44,592 nt of DNA. Source: Ruminococcus sp. Its GTDB lineage: Bacteria; Bacillota; Clostridia; Oscillospirales; Ruminococcaceae. Positions 16,315 to 24,151 of the stretch are shown one piece after another. Numbering within the stretch: position 1 is the stretch's first letter; each line of letters opens with the position of its first letter. The notes beneath the pieces are model-generated. The model was not told the origin of the DNA. It was given only the letters and a program-made list of their open reading frames with translations, and did not search any database. The translations under genes were made by a program, and so were the position numbers. The stretch covers positions 1 to 44,592 of the forward strand of contig JAFWWU010000001.1 of the NCBI GenBank assembly GCA_017523285.1, given 5' to 3'.

Positions 16315-17142
16315 ATGAAAAAATTATTAGCACTTTTACTTTCATGCGCAATGATTACAGTTGCATGCGCTTCATGCGATAAGGATGAAAAAAAAGAAAA
16401 GGAATCAAAGGCTGAGTCAAGCGCTGTAAGCGATGACAAGGATGACAAGGACGATAAGGACGATAAGGAAGACGACGATAAAGACGATAAGAAAGACGAA
16501 GAAAGCAAAAAGGATAAGGAAGATAAAGAAGATTCAAAGAAGGATGAAAGCTCAAAGAAAGACGAAAGCTCAAAGGGCTCAGCTTCAGTAGAAGACACTT
16601 CAATCTGTGGTGATTGGACAAGCGAAGAACTTTTCGGAGCAGTTATTTCTTTCGGTGAAGACGGCGTTATGAGTTCATCATTTGATTATTCTTCAATAAT
16701 GTGCTTTAACAAGGATGGCAAGCTTGAAGTAATGGGTCAGGCTTGTGACACAGAATTTGACGGCGAAACAATCAAGGCTTCTACTGAAGGTCAGGAAGTT
16801 CTTTCACTCAAGAGAAAGGGCGAGAAAGACGATTCAACAATGGACGGCGAATATGAAATTGCAGGCGGTATGGATGAAGAAGATCTTGCTACATTTGGTG
16901 ACGGCGAAGTTTCATTCATCATTGAAGGTGAAAAGCTTATTGTAAGTGCAGAAATGGGCGAATATACAGCTGACGGCAAAACACTTGTTATGAAGGGCGG
17001 TTCAACAATTCTTTCATCAGATACTGCTGAAGACGGCGAAGATGTTGAAGAATCATGTGAATACAAGATTGAGGGCGATACTCTTACTCTCATAATGGCA
17101 GATGACGAAGGCGAAAGCGTTGAGCTTACAAGAGTTAAATAA
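16315..17142 (+). CDS. Hypothetical lipoprotein with a highly charged linker
   Basis: 275 residues from the ATG at 16315, which follows GGAGGAAATAAAA; an earlier in-frame ATG would bury the signal. The signal MKKLLALLLSCAMITVAC ends in a lipobox with Cys18 or Cys21 as the lipid site. Residues about 22-90 are an almost pure Lys/Asp/Glu/Ser linker. The C-terminal half is predicted beta-rich, with repeated strands such as GEVSFIIEGEKLIVS and EYKIEGDTLTLIMAD, resembling lipocalin-like folds seen in Clostridia lipoproteins. Function not recognised. It has its own promoter and terminator. Confidence 0.85.
   Translation: MKKLLALLLSCAMITVACASCDKDEKKEKESKAESSAVSDDKDDKDDKDDKEDDDKDDKKDEESKKDKEDKEDSKKDESSKKDESSKGSASVEDTSICGDWTSEELFGAVISFGEDGVMSSSFDYSSIMCFNKDGKLEVMGQACDTEFDGETIKASTEGQEVLSLKRKGEKDDSTMDGEYEIAGGMDEEDLATFGDGEVSFIIEGEKLIVSAEMGEYTADGKTLVMKGGSTILSSDTAEDGEDVEESCEYKIEGDTLTLIMADDEGESVELTRVK
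16430..16575 (+). repeat. Low-complexity GAYGAYAAG-type codon repeat
   Basis: Imperfect tandem repeats of Asp-Asp-Lys codons (GAT/GAC and AAG) encode the charged linker of the lipoprotein. Such tracts can change length by slippage; here the frame is intact. Confidence 0.7.
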
Positions 17143-17156
17143 GTAATGATAAAATA

Positions 17157-17186
17157 AAACTCCGTTTGAAAAAACGGAGTTTTTTG
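17157..17186 (+). terminator. Terminator of the charged lipoprotein gene
   Basis: A 9-bp perfect stem ACTCCGTTT/AAACGGAGT with a 4-nt loop, followed by five T and preceded by an A-tract, 16 bp after the stop codon. Confidence 0.9.
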
Positions 17187-17195
17187 CGTATATAC

Positions 17196-17227
17196 AAAAA
17201 ATAAAACGGCTGATTTACAGCCGTTTT
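17196..17227 (-). terminator. Terminator of the helix-hairpin-helix gene
   Basis: A 10-bp perfect stem AAAACGGCTG/CAGCCGTTTT with a 5-nt loop. On the minus strand it is followed by ATTTTTTG. It faces the lipoprotein terminator across the convergent junction. Confidence 0.85.
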
Positions 17228-17258
17228 ATTATATGAATCCGGTTTGTGTCATCACGTC

Positions 17259-17534
17259 TTAAGCAAAAAGCTTAGAAACAGCTTCCATGATATCGTTAAG
17301 ACGAGCTTCACCAATACCCTTTACGCCTGAGATAGCTTCTCTGATAGCGTCGGGAGTAACACCGCATGAAACTTCTGCTGTATTTGCTTCAGCAGTTTCA
17401 ATTTCGCCGTTTTTAGCGTCATTAAGAGCAGAATTATAGATGTTTGTAAGGCATATTTCCATCTGCTTTCTGTCCATAGCCTTAATTCGCTTGTATGTAG
17501 TTCTGTCAAGAACAATTGGATTATTCTCTTCCAT
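17259..17534 (-). CDS. Small helix-hairpin-helix protein of unknown function
   Basis: 91 residues. The N-terminal half is charged and helical (residues 10-45 include YKRIKAMDRKQMEICL). The C-terminal segment, about 60-90, with ISGVKGIGEARLNDIMEAV is a helix-hairpin-helix of the kind that binds DNA backbone without sequence preference. The start has AGGAG five bases upstream. It is a single gene with its own consensus promoter, a structured leader of about 100 nt and a terminator. A nucleic-acid role is inferred from the motif only. Confidence 0.75.
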   Translation of the reverse strand: MEENNPIVLDRTTYKRIKAMDRKQMEICLTNIYNSALNDAKNGEIETAEANTAEVSCGVTPDAIREAISGVKGIGEARLNDIMEAVSKLFA

Positions 17535-17635
17535 AATAACTCCTGTACGCTGAAAATGTCAGCGTTTACGCATTATCGGTTGCGTATACCGTAGTGGTTG
17601 GCAAAGACAACGGAAAGACCGCAGCTTTACACATT
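17535..17635 (-). promoter_or_regulatory. Structured 5' leader of the helix-hairpin-helix gene
   Basis: About 100 nt separate the predicted transcription start near 17635 from the ATG. Read on the minus strand, the leader holds consecutive hairpins: GTTG-7 nt-CAAC, TACGCA-8 nt-TGCGTA, and ACGCTGA-5 nt-TCAGCGT, the last ending just before the AGGAG ribosome binding site. I do not recognise a known riboswitch class. Confidence 0.5.
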
Positions 17636-17641
17636 TCTTAC

Positions 17642-17670
17642 ATTATACCACAGCAGTTTCCTTTTTTCAA
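17642..17670 (-). promoter_or_regulatory. Promoter of the helix-hairpin-helix gene
   Basis: On the minus strand TTGAAA (plus 17665-17670) and TATAAT (plus 17642-17647) are separated by exactly 17 bp. The transcript would start about 100 nt before the gene. Confidence 0.8.
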
Positions 17671-17769
17671 GTAAAAACTTGTGTTTTGGCGAAAAGAAGT
17701 AAAAATGTCCGATAATTATAAACAGACAGAGCTATAATGTGATAAAAATGCAGATAATCATCTGCACTC

Positions 17770-17798
17770 TTGATAATAAATTAACAATATGATATAAT
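17770..17798 (+). promoter_or_regulatory. Promoter of the tetR-RND operon
   Basis: TTGATA (17770-17775) and TATAAT (17793-17798) with exactly 17 bp between, 43 bp before the tetR start codon. The predicted transcription start falls at the edge of the palindrome at 17806-17818. Confidence 0.8.
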
Positions 17799-17805
17799 AG
17801 CGATA

Positions 17806-17818
17806 TGACATAGTGTCA
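17806..17818. promoter_or_regulatory. Probable TetR operator
   Basis: TGACA-TAG-TGTCA is a perfect palindrome lying 7 bp after the -10 box, over the predicted transcription start. Its size and position fit autorepression by the TetR-family protein encoded 24 bp downstream. Confidence 0.65.
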
Positions 17819-17841
17819 CTTTATTATAAAGGGGAGATTAT

Positions 17842-18456
17842 GTGCCAACGGAAAGGTTTTTTAATCTGACGGAAGTGAAACGTCTGAGGATTATTGGTGC
17901 GGCAGTATGTGAGCTTTCACAAGTACCTGTGAACGAAATCTCAATTAACAGGATTATCAAGGAAGCAGGTATTTCACGAGGCAGCTTCTATCAGTATTTT
18001 ACAGATAAAAACGACCTTATCGGCTATATTTTAAGTGAGTTCCGTATTCGTATGCAGCAATGTCTTAATGAAAGTGCAGCAAAATGCGACGGTAATATCT
18101 TTGCTGCAGCTCAGATGATTTTTGATTCTGCTGTAACTGCGGGGAATTGTGATAATGTCGATGTTATAAAGAATTTCTTTCTCAGTCTTAAAATTTCAAA
18201 TGGAAATCTTAAAAATCTGCTCAGAGAATTTGATGCAGAAAAGCCTGATATTTCAGATAAGCTTCGTATAATGGCAGAAATATCACATTTCAGGCAGCAT
18301 GACAGCGTATTTATTGAAGATGTCGTGAATATGATTTCATTGATAATCGGAAAAAATCTTGCTGATGTGTTCTGCGATTACGATAATCGTGAAGTTTACA
18401 GACAAAGCTTTATAAATCAGCTTGAAATCATCAGGCGGGGCGCTATTGAAAATTAA
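17842..18456 (+). CDS. TetR/AcrR family transcriptional regulator
   Basis: 204 residues. The N-terminal TetR helix-turn-helix spans about residues 12-60, with INRIIKEAGISRGSFYQYF as the recognition part. The C-terminal ligand domain is unspecific, as usual. The start is GTG at 17842 behind GGGGAG; the in-frame codons above it run into a stop and the nearby ATG is out of frame. It sits 61 bp upstream of an RND permease with a palindrome at its own promoter, so it most likely represses itself and the pump until a substrate binds. Confidence 0.92.
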   Translation: MPTERFFNLTEVKRLRIIGAAVCELSQVPVNEISINRIIKEAGISRGSFYQYFTDKNDLIGYILSEFRIRMQQCLNESAAKCDGNIFAAAQMIFDSAVTAGNCDNVDVIKNFFLSLKISNGNLKNLLREFDAEKPDISDKLRIMAEISHFRQHDSVFIEDVVNMISLIIGKNLADVFCDYDNREVYRQSFINQLEIIRRGAIEN

Positions 18457-18517
18457 GACGGATGTTTTCGTCTTGATATATACTTTGGGGATAAATACAT
18501 ATAAAAGGAGAGAATTT

Positions 18518-21500
18518 ATGTCAAAATTCAGCGTAAGAAAACCGCTTACTGTCTTTATGGCTGTTATTGCGGTAATTGTTCTCGGTATAGTTTCATATAC
18601 CAGAATGACTCCGGATTTAATGCCGAATATGAATATGCCATATGTAATGATTATGACTTCATATCCAGGTGCTACTCCGGAAAAGGTAGAAATGGTAGTT
18701 TCAAAACCAATGGAGCAGACTCTTGCCACACTTGACGGTGTAAAGACAATGAACTCTACATCAAGCGAAAACTACTCAATGGTGTTTATCGAATTTGAAG
18801 AAAAAACAAATATGGATTCAACAACAGTTGATATTCTTCAGAGAATAACACAGCTTGAGGGTGCATGGGACGATATGGTCGGCACACCTTATATTATGAA
18901 GATTAATCCTAATATGATGCCTGTCCTTGTTTCTGCTGTTGAGAAAAAGGGTATGAACACAGTTCAGCTTTCTGAATTCCTCGATACAGAGCTTCTCAGC
19001 AAGCTTGAATCTGTAAGCGGTGTAGCAAGCGTTTCAACAAGCGGTAATGTAAGCGAGCAGGTTAATCTTATGCTTTCACAGGAAAAGATAGATGCTCTTT
19101 ACAGTAAGATATATGCTGAAGTAGACAAGAATTTTGCAGAGCCTCTTAAGGGCATTGAAGAAGGCGAGGCTGCGTTAAAGCCTGCGTATGATGCTTTTAT
19201 GGACTCAATTGCTCAGATTGATTCAAACGAACAGCTTACTGCTGAAATGAAGGAAGCTTCAAAGACTCAGATTACAAATTCAGCACAGTATAAGCAGGTA
19301 ATGACTGCATGGGATGAGCTTCAGGCAGGCAGACAGGAGCTTGAAGCAGCAATGGAAGATGCTCATGCACAGATTAATCTCGATAAGCTTCTTTCAATGG
19401 ATACTCTTTCAGGTATTTTAACAGCACAGGATTTCTCAATGCCTGCAGGCTATGTAGTACAGGAAGGCGTACAGTATCTTGTAAGTGTAGGCGATGAAAT
19501 CAAATCTTATGAAGAAATAAACGAGCTTATTCTCGTTGACCTTAAAATGCCCGGAATTGAACCTGTAAAGGTTTCAGATGTTGCTGATGTATTTATCAGT
19601 GATAACAGCCTTGATATTTATGCAAAAATCAACGGCAATGACGGCGTAATGCTTACTTTCTCAAAGCAGTCATCTTATGCGACAGCTGACGTTGCTGATA
19701 ATATCATGGCAAAGTTTGACGAGCTTTCAAAGGAATATGACGGACTTGAATTTACAATCCTTATGAATCAGGGCGATTATATTGATATTATTATCGGCTC
19801 TATCACTTCAAGTCTTTTATGGGGCGCACTTTTTGCGGTAATTATCCTCTTCCTCTTCCTTAAGGATATCCGTCCTACATTTATCACACTCTGTAGTATC
19901 CCAGTCAGTGTATTCTTTGCGATTGTACTTATGTACTTCTCAGGAATAAGCCTTAATATGATGTCACTTTCAGGTCTTGCAATTGCCGTAGGTATGCTTG
20001 TTGACAACTCGGTTGTTGTAATCGAAAATATCTACAGATTAAGATCAAAGGGCGAATCTGCGATTAAAGCTGCTGTATCGGGTGCGGCACAGGTAAGCGG
20101 AGCTATTGCGGCTTCAACTCTTACAACAATCTGTGTATTCCTTCCGATTGTGTTTGTAGATGGTCTTTCGAGAGAGCTCTTTACAGATATGGCACTTACT
20201 CTCGGATATTCACTTATTGCCAGCCTTATTATTGCTCTTACACTTGTTCCTGCGATGGCTTCAAGAATACTTAAGGATTCAAAGAAAAAGGAACACAAGA
20301 TTTTTGACAAGTTCAATGGCGGATATAAAAAGGCAGTTACATGGTCACTTTCACATAAACCTGTTGTGCTTATTACAGCAGTTGCACTTCTCGTTGCAAG
20401 TTGCTTCGGCGCAATAAGCAAGGGCTTCATATTTATGCCTGATATGGATATGCCTCAGCTTTCAGCTACACTTGAAATGGAAGTCGGTTCAAGCTTTGAA
20501 GAAACAAAGGCTATGTCTGATGAAGCTGTAAAGCGTATTCAGGCTGTTGACGGTGTAGTTACAGTCGGTGCGATGACAGGCGGTACAGATGTTATGGGTA
20601 TGGGCGAAGGCTCAACAACATCTGTTACAATGTACATTATTCTTGACGAAAATACAGACAGAGAAATTTCTGATATTACAAAGGAAATCAACGAATCTTG
20701 CAGTGACCTTGACTGCGAATTTGAAGCAGCAGGCGTTATGGATATTTCATCACTTATGGGTGGTGCAGGTGTTGCGATTAACATATTCGGTGATGATATG
20801 GAAACACTCCAGAAAACTGCAAATGACATTGCTGAAATTCTTAAGGGCGTTGAGGGTACAACAGAAGTATCAAACGGTATGGAAGAAAATGACCCTGCTC
20901 TTAAAATCAGCGTAAACAAGGAAAAAGCAATGCTCAAGGGGCTTACAGTAGCTCAGGTATTTGCTGATATTTCTGCAAATCTTACAACAGAAAAGAATGC
21001 AGGAGATATAACATCAGAAGGAAGCTCTTATGATGTAATCATTTCATCTGATGCTGTAACAGAGCTTACACCTGATTACATCAGAAACTATACACTCAAA
21101 GTAACAGGAATGGATGGCACAGAAACAGAAGTTAAGCTTGCTGATATTGCAGAAATAACAGAAACAGAAACTCTCAGTGCTATTGCAAGAATTGACCAGA
21201 CAAGATACATTCAGGTATCAGCTTTAATCGAAGAGGGCTACAACGTAACTCTTGTAACAAACGATGCTAAGGACGCTGTAAAGAAGTATGATGCTCCTAA
21301 GGGAATAGAAATCGACTTTGCAGGTGAAGATGAAACAATCAATGAAGCTATGACAGATATGGTGCTTATGATGCTTCTTGGTATCTTACTTGTATACATG
21401 ATTATGGTTGCACAGTTCCAGTCACTCAAATCGCCATTTATCGTTATGTTTACAATTCCGCTTGCATTTACAGGCGGTCTGCTCGGACTTCTTATAACAG

Positions 21501-21883
21501 GTATGGAAATCAGCGTAATTTCAATGCTCGGTTTTGTAATGCTCTGTGGTATTATCGTTAATAACGGTATCGTGCTTGTTGACTATATCAACCAGCTCAG
21601 ACTTGAGGGCATTAAGAAAAAGGATGCTATCATCGAAGCAGGCGTTACAAGAATGCGTCCTATCCTTATGACATCCATTACAACAATTCTCGGACTTATA
21701 GTTATGGCTCTCGGACAGGATGAAGGTTCAGCTATGATGCAGCCGATTGCCGTTGTTTCTATCGGCGGTCTTGTATATGCAACAGCTCTTACACTCCTTG
21801 TAATACCATGTCTTTATGATATGATGAACAAAAAGGAAATGAAGAAGATTGATGCAAGAGAGCTTGAAATAAGCGACAAGTAA
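18518..21883 (+). CDS. RND-type efflux permease (AcrB/SwrC-like)
   Basis: 1121 residues from the ATG at 18518 (AAAGGAG upstream), a full-length twelve-helix RND protein. TM1 is at about 8-28, helices 2-6 at about 425-620, a second outer-domain pair and TM7-12 follow. The proton-relay helix reads GMLVDNSVVVIENIYR: Asp496 is kept but the second Asp of AcrB is Asn497, as in Gram-positive SwrC-type pumps. Between about residues 196 and 300 there is an extra helical, coiled-coil-like insertion in the first outer domain. No adaptor (MFP) or outer-membrane gene is near, as expected for a single-membrane cell. Substrate unknown. A hairpin at 18455-18474 separates it from tetR. Confidence 0.93.
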   Translation: MSKFSVRKPLTVFMAVIAVIVLGIVSYTRMTPDLMPNMNMPYVMIMTSYPGATPEKVEMVVSKPMEQTLATLDGVKTMNSTSSENYSMVFIEFEEKTNMDSTTVDILQRITQLEGAWDDMVGTPYIMKINPNMMPVLVSAVEKKGMNTVQLSEFLDTELLSKLESVSGVASVSTSGNVSEQVNLMLSQEKIDALYSKIYAEVDKNFAEPLKGIEEGEAALKPAYDAFMDSIAQIDSNEQLTAEMKEASKTQITNSAQYKQVMTAWDELQAGRQELEAAMEDAHAQINLDKLLSMDTLSGILTAQDFSMPAGYVVQEGVQYLVSVGDEIKSYEEINELILVDLKMPGIEPVKVSDVADVFISDNSLDIYAKINGNDGVMLTFSKQSSYATADVADNIMAKFDELSKEYDGLEFTILMNQGDYIDIIIGSITSSLLWGALFAVIILFLFLKDIRPTFITLCSIPVSVFFAIVLMYFSGISLNMMSLSGLAIAVGMLVDNSVVVIENIYRLRSKGESAIKAAVSGAAQVSGAIAASTLTTICVFLPIVFVDGLSRELFTDMALTLGYSLIASLIIALTLVPAMASRILKDSKKKEHKIFDKFNGGYKKAVTWSLSHKPVVLITAVALLVASCFGAISKGFIFMPDMDMPQLSATLEMEVGSSFEETKAMSDEAVKRIQAVDGVVTVGAMTGGTDVMGMGEGSTTSVTMYIILDENTDREISDITKEINESCSDLDCEFEAAGVMDISSLMGGAGVAINIFGDDMETLQKTANDIAEILKGVEGTTEVSNGMEENDPALKISVNKEKAMLKGLTVAQVFADISANLTTEKNAGDITSEGSSYDVIISSDAVTELTPDYIRNYTLKVTGMDGTETEVKLADIAEITETETLSAIARIDQTRYIQVSALIEEGYNVTLVTNDAKDAVKKYDAPKGIEIDFAGEDETINEAMTDMVLMMLLGILLVYMIMVAQFQSLKSPFIVMFTIPLAFTGGLLGLLITGMEISVISMLGFVMLCGIIVNNGIVLVDYINQLRLEGIKKKDAIIEAGVTRMRPILMTSITTILGLIVMALGQDEGSAMMQPIAVVSIGGLVYATALTLLVIPCLYDMMNKKEMKKIDARELEISDK

Positions 21884-21891
21884 TAAATGAA

Positions 21892-21917
21892 AGTACCGCA
21901 CTTTTATGTGCGGTACT
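21892..21917 (+). terminator. Hairpin between the RND gene and the winged-helix gene
   Basis: A perfect 10-bp stem AGTACCGCAC/GTGCGGTACT with a 6-nt loop, 8 bp after the RND stop codon. There is no T-tract, so it may limit read-through only partly or stabilise the upstream message. Confidence 0.5.
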
Positions 21918-21937
21918 ATTGTGAAAAGGAGAAAAAC

Positions 21938-22327
21938 GTGAAATATTGTGCAGGACAGCTTAAATATCTTATAGCAATAAAAGAGCTTAAAGAAAAAGGC
22001 GGAAGAATACGCTGTGTAAGCATTTCAGAACATCTTGGAGTATCACGTCCGAGTGTAAGTAAAATGCTCAGATGTCTTGTTGAATCGGGACTTGTTCGTG
22101 AAGATTTCTGCACAAGCGTCGAGCTTACCGAAAAGGGAGAAGAAGTTATAAATGAAATATACTCAGGTTATGCCGAGGTTTATTTCTTTTTCAAGCGTAT
22201 ACTCAGGCTCAGCACTGAGGAAGCCAGAGAGCAGGCACAATTATTTGTAACACAGTTTCCGAAGCTTACAACTGAAAGGCTCAGCGAGGTTGTAAGAAAA
22301 AGCATAAACAAGAAAAATACAGTATGA
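21938..22327 (+). CDS. DtxR/MntR-like winged-helix regulator, short and without evident metal ligands
   Basis: 129 residues from the GTG at 21938, which has AAAGGAG seven bases upstream; the ATG 51 bp earlier lies next to the hairpin stem and lacks a ribosome site. Residues about 3-65 form a winged helix like the DtxR N-terminal domain (SISEHLGVSRPSVSKMLRCLVESGLV, then VELTEKGEEVINEIYSGY). In MntR the metal is held by an N-terminal Asp/Glu pair and by His/Glu residues of the dimer domain; here the matching places read LKYLIAI, YAEVYFFFK and REQAQLFV, so the ligands seem lost. It may be a metal-independent regulator linked to the pump. Confidence 0.75.
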   Translation: MKYCAGQLKYLIAIKELKEKGGRIRCVSISEHLGVSRPSVSKMLRCLVESGLVREDFCTSVELTEKGEEVINEIYSGYAEVYFFFKRILRLSTEEAREQAQLFVTQFPKLTTERLSEVVRKSINKKNTV

Positions 22328-22331
22328 TAAT

Positions 22332-22363
22332 AAAGCTCCGATGTGTAAAAACATCGGAGCTTT
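22332..22363. terminator. Bidirectional terminator between convergent genes
   Basis: A perfect 13-bp stem AAAGCTCCGATGT with its complement and a 6-nt loop, placed between the stop of the winged-helix gene (22327) and the stop of trpB (22368). The T residues at either stem base allow action on both strands. Confidence 0.8.
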
Positions 22364-22367
22364 ACGT

Positions 22368-23741
22368 TTATTCCATAACAGGAATGTTTTTAAGTGCATT
22401 ATTTATTTCATCATCTGAAGGAATATAATCTGTCATTACACCGTTGTGGAATTTTTCGTAAGCATACATATCAAAATATCCTGTACCTGTAAGACCGAAA
22501 AGAATAGTCTTTTCCTCTCCTGTTTCCTTGCATTTCATAGCTTCATCGATAGCTACTTTAATAGCATGACTGCTTTCAGGGGCAGGGAGAATACCTTCAA
22601 CTCTTGCAAACTGTTCAGCGGCGGCAAATACAGAAGTCTGTTCAACAGAAACAGCCTCCATAAGCCCCTGATCGTAAAGCTCTGAAAGGACAGAACTCAT
22701 TCCGTGATATCTTAAACCACCTGCATGGTTTGCGGCAGGCATAAAGCCGCTTCCGAGAGTATACATTTTCTGGAGAGGACAAACCTGACCTGTATCACAG
22801 AAATCGTATACATATTTTCCTCTTGTAAGACTTGGGCAGGATGCAGGTTCAACAGCGATAAATCTGTAATCTGCTTCGCCTCTGAGCTTTTCGCCCATAA
22901 ATGGAGAAATAAGACCGCCGAGATTAGAACCGCCGCCTGCACAGCCGATAATTATATCAGGCTTAATATTGTATTTATCCATAGCTGTTTTTGTTTCAAG
23001 CCCGATTACAGTCTGATGAAGAAGCACCTGAGAAAGTACCGAGCCAAGAACATAGCGGTATCCGCTTTGTGTCTGAGCAGATTCAACAGCTTCTGAAATG
23101 GCACAGCCAAGGCTTCCGTCTGTATCAGGAAACTGCTTAAGAATTTTTCTTCCGACATTTGTGGTTTCTGATGGCGATGGAGTAACAGAAGCGCCGTAAG
23201 TTCTCATAACTTCACGTCTGAATGGCTTTTGCTCATAGGAAACTTTTACCATATAAACCTGACAGTCAAGGTCAAAATATGAACAAGCCATTGAGAGAGC
23301 CGTTCCCCATTGACCTGCACCTGTTTCGGTAGTAACACCTTTAAGTCCTTGCTTTTTTGCATAGTATGCCTGTGCAATTGCAGAGTTGAGCTTATGACTT
23401 CCGCTTGTATTGTTTCCCTCAAACTTATAATAGATTTTAGCTGGAGTGCCAAGCTTTTTTTCAAGGCAGTATGCTCTGATAAGCGGAGCGGGGCGGTACA
23501 TTTTGTAAAATTCAATAATTTCCTGCGGAATATCAATATACGGAGTGATATCATCAAGCTCCTGCTTAACAAGTTCTTCGCAGAAAACACTGCTTAGTTC
23601 CTGTGCCGTAACAGGCTTTTTTGTTACAGGATTAAGAAGCGGCGCAGGCTTTTTCTTCATATCGGCACGGACATTGTACCATTGTTTTGGAAGTTCATCC
23701 TCCTTAAGATAGATTTTGTACGGGATTTTTGCGTTTGACAT
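22368..23741 (-). CDS. trpB: Tryptophan synthase beta chain, TrpB2-type
   Basis: 457 residues from the ATG at 23741 (AAAGGAG eight bases upstream), longer than the usual ~400 of TrpB1. The pyridoxal-phosphate lysine is Lys117 in NTSGSHKLNSA; ETGAGQWG (139-146) and the phosphate-cradle GCAGGGSNLGG are typical. The N-terminal extension and the PAPLIRA segment fit the TrpB2 subfamily, which acts without a TrpA partner, probably making tryptophan from serine and indole. No trpA lies nearby. A tryptophan T-box upstream confirms that its product is linked to tryptophan. Confidence 0.93.
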   Translation of the reverse strand: MSNAKIPYKIYLKEDELPKQWYNVRADMKKKPAPLLNPVTKKPVTAQELSSVFCEELVKQELDDITPYIDIPQEIIEFYKMYRPAPLIRAYCLEKKLGTPAKIYYKFEGNNTSGSHKLNSAIAQAYYAKKQGLKGVTTETGAGQWGTALSMACSYFDLDCQVYMVKVSYEQKPFRREVMRTYGASVTPSPSETTNVGRKILKQFPDTDGSLGCAISEAVESAQTQSGYRYVLGSVLSQVLLHQTVIGLETKTAMDKYNIKPDIIIGCAGGGSNLGGLISPFMGEKLRGEADYRFIAVEPASCPSLTRGKYVYDFCDTGQVCPLQKMYTLGSGFMPAANHAGGLRYHGMSSVLSELYDQGLMEAVSVEQTSVFAAAEQFARVEGILPAPESSHAIKVAIDEAMKCKETGEEKTILFGLTGTGYFDMYAYEKFHNGVMTDYIPSDDEINNALKNIPVME

Positions 23742-23777
23742 AAGAAATACTCCTTTCATAAACAGCCGTGACGCAAC

Positions 23778-23820
23778 AAAAAAGCTCCTGTCACGGCAAA
23801 TTATGCCGGGACAAGAGCTA
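23778..23820 (-). terminator. T-box controlled terminator before trpB
   Basis: On the minus strand a long, slightly mismatched stem (AGCTC-TGTC-CGGCA pairing with TGCCG-GACA-GAGCT) with a 5-nt loop is followed by six T. It competes with the T-box antiterminator just upstream. Confidence 0.9.
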
Positions 23821-24042
23821 TAAATCTCCTGCGGTGCCACCCTGCTTGATGTGGGAACATCCTCTTAACGTGTACTATCATACACTGATTTTGTAACGTA
23901 AATCAAACGTCGCACCTACTTGCAAAGCTTTCGGATTGCCCTCAGAAGTCCATTCAATACCGAGCTTCATACCGACTCGCACCAGACGTCGGCTCTCTGA
24001 AATGAAAGAAACGGAATTTACTTACCCTTCATCAATGGTTTA
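23778..24042 (-). promoter_or_regulatory. Tryptophan T-box leader
   Basis: The conserved T-box AGGGTGGCACCGC lies on the minus strand at 23831-23843. Stem I follows the usual plan, with the AGAGAGCCGACG apical part and GGTGCGAG near 23980. The specifier loop reads GAATGGACTTCTGAG; the codon is UGG (plus 23950-23952), so uncharged tRNA-Trp would be sensed. Low charging favours the antiterminator and trpB expression. The leader runs from the promoter at 24049-24077 to the terminator before trpB. Confidence 0.93.
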
Positions 24043-24048
24043 TGGCTT

Positions 24049-24077
24049 ATAATAACATATTTGAATTCAATTGTCAA
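24049..24077 (-). promoter_or_regulatory. Promoter of the T-box-trpB transcript
   Basis: On the minus strand TTGACA (plus 24072-24077) and TATTAT (plus 24049-24054) are separated by exactly 17 bp, directly upstream of the T-box leader. The rest of the gap to rnfB (24078-24151) holds no clear feature or strong terminator. Confidence 0.8.
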
Positions 24078-24151
24078 TAGCTATAAAAGAAGTTTTACTG
24101 TCTGCACAAATCTTATGAAGAAATATTTTCTATGGAAAAGCTTATTTCACA

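Noticed and set aside
16254-16598. Ser-rich minus-strand frame opposite the charged lipoprotein
   Set aside because: It arises from the complement of the Asp/Lys codon repeats.
18422-18517. Longer N-terminus for the RND permease
   Set aside because: The upstream start lies inside tetR, while ATG 18518 has AAAGGAG and yields the normal RND N-terminus.
21887-21937. ATG start for the DtxR-like gene
   Set aside because: This ATG lies next to a 10-bp hairpin stem and has no ribosome binding site; GTG 21938 has a good one.
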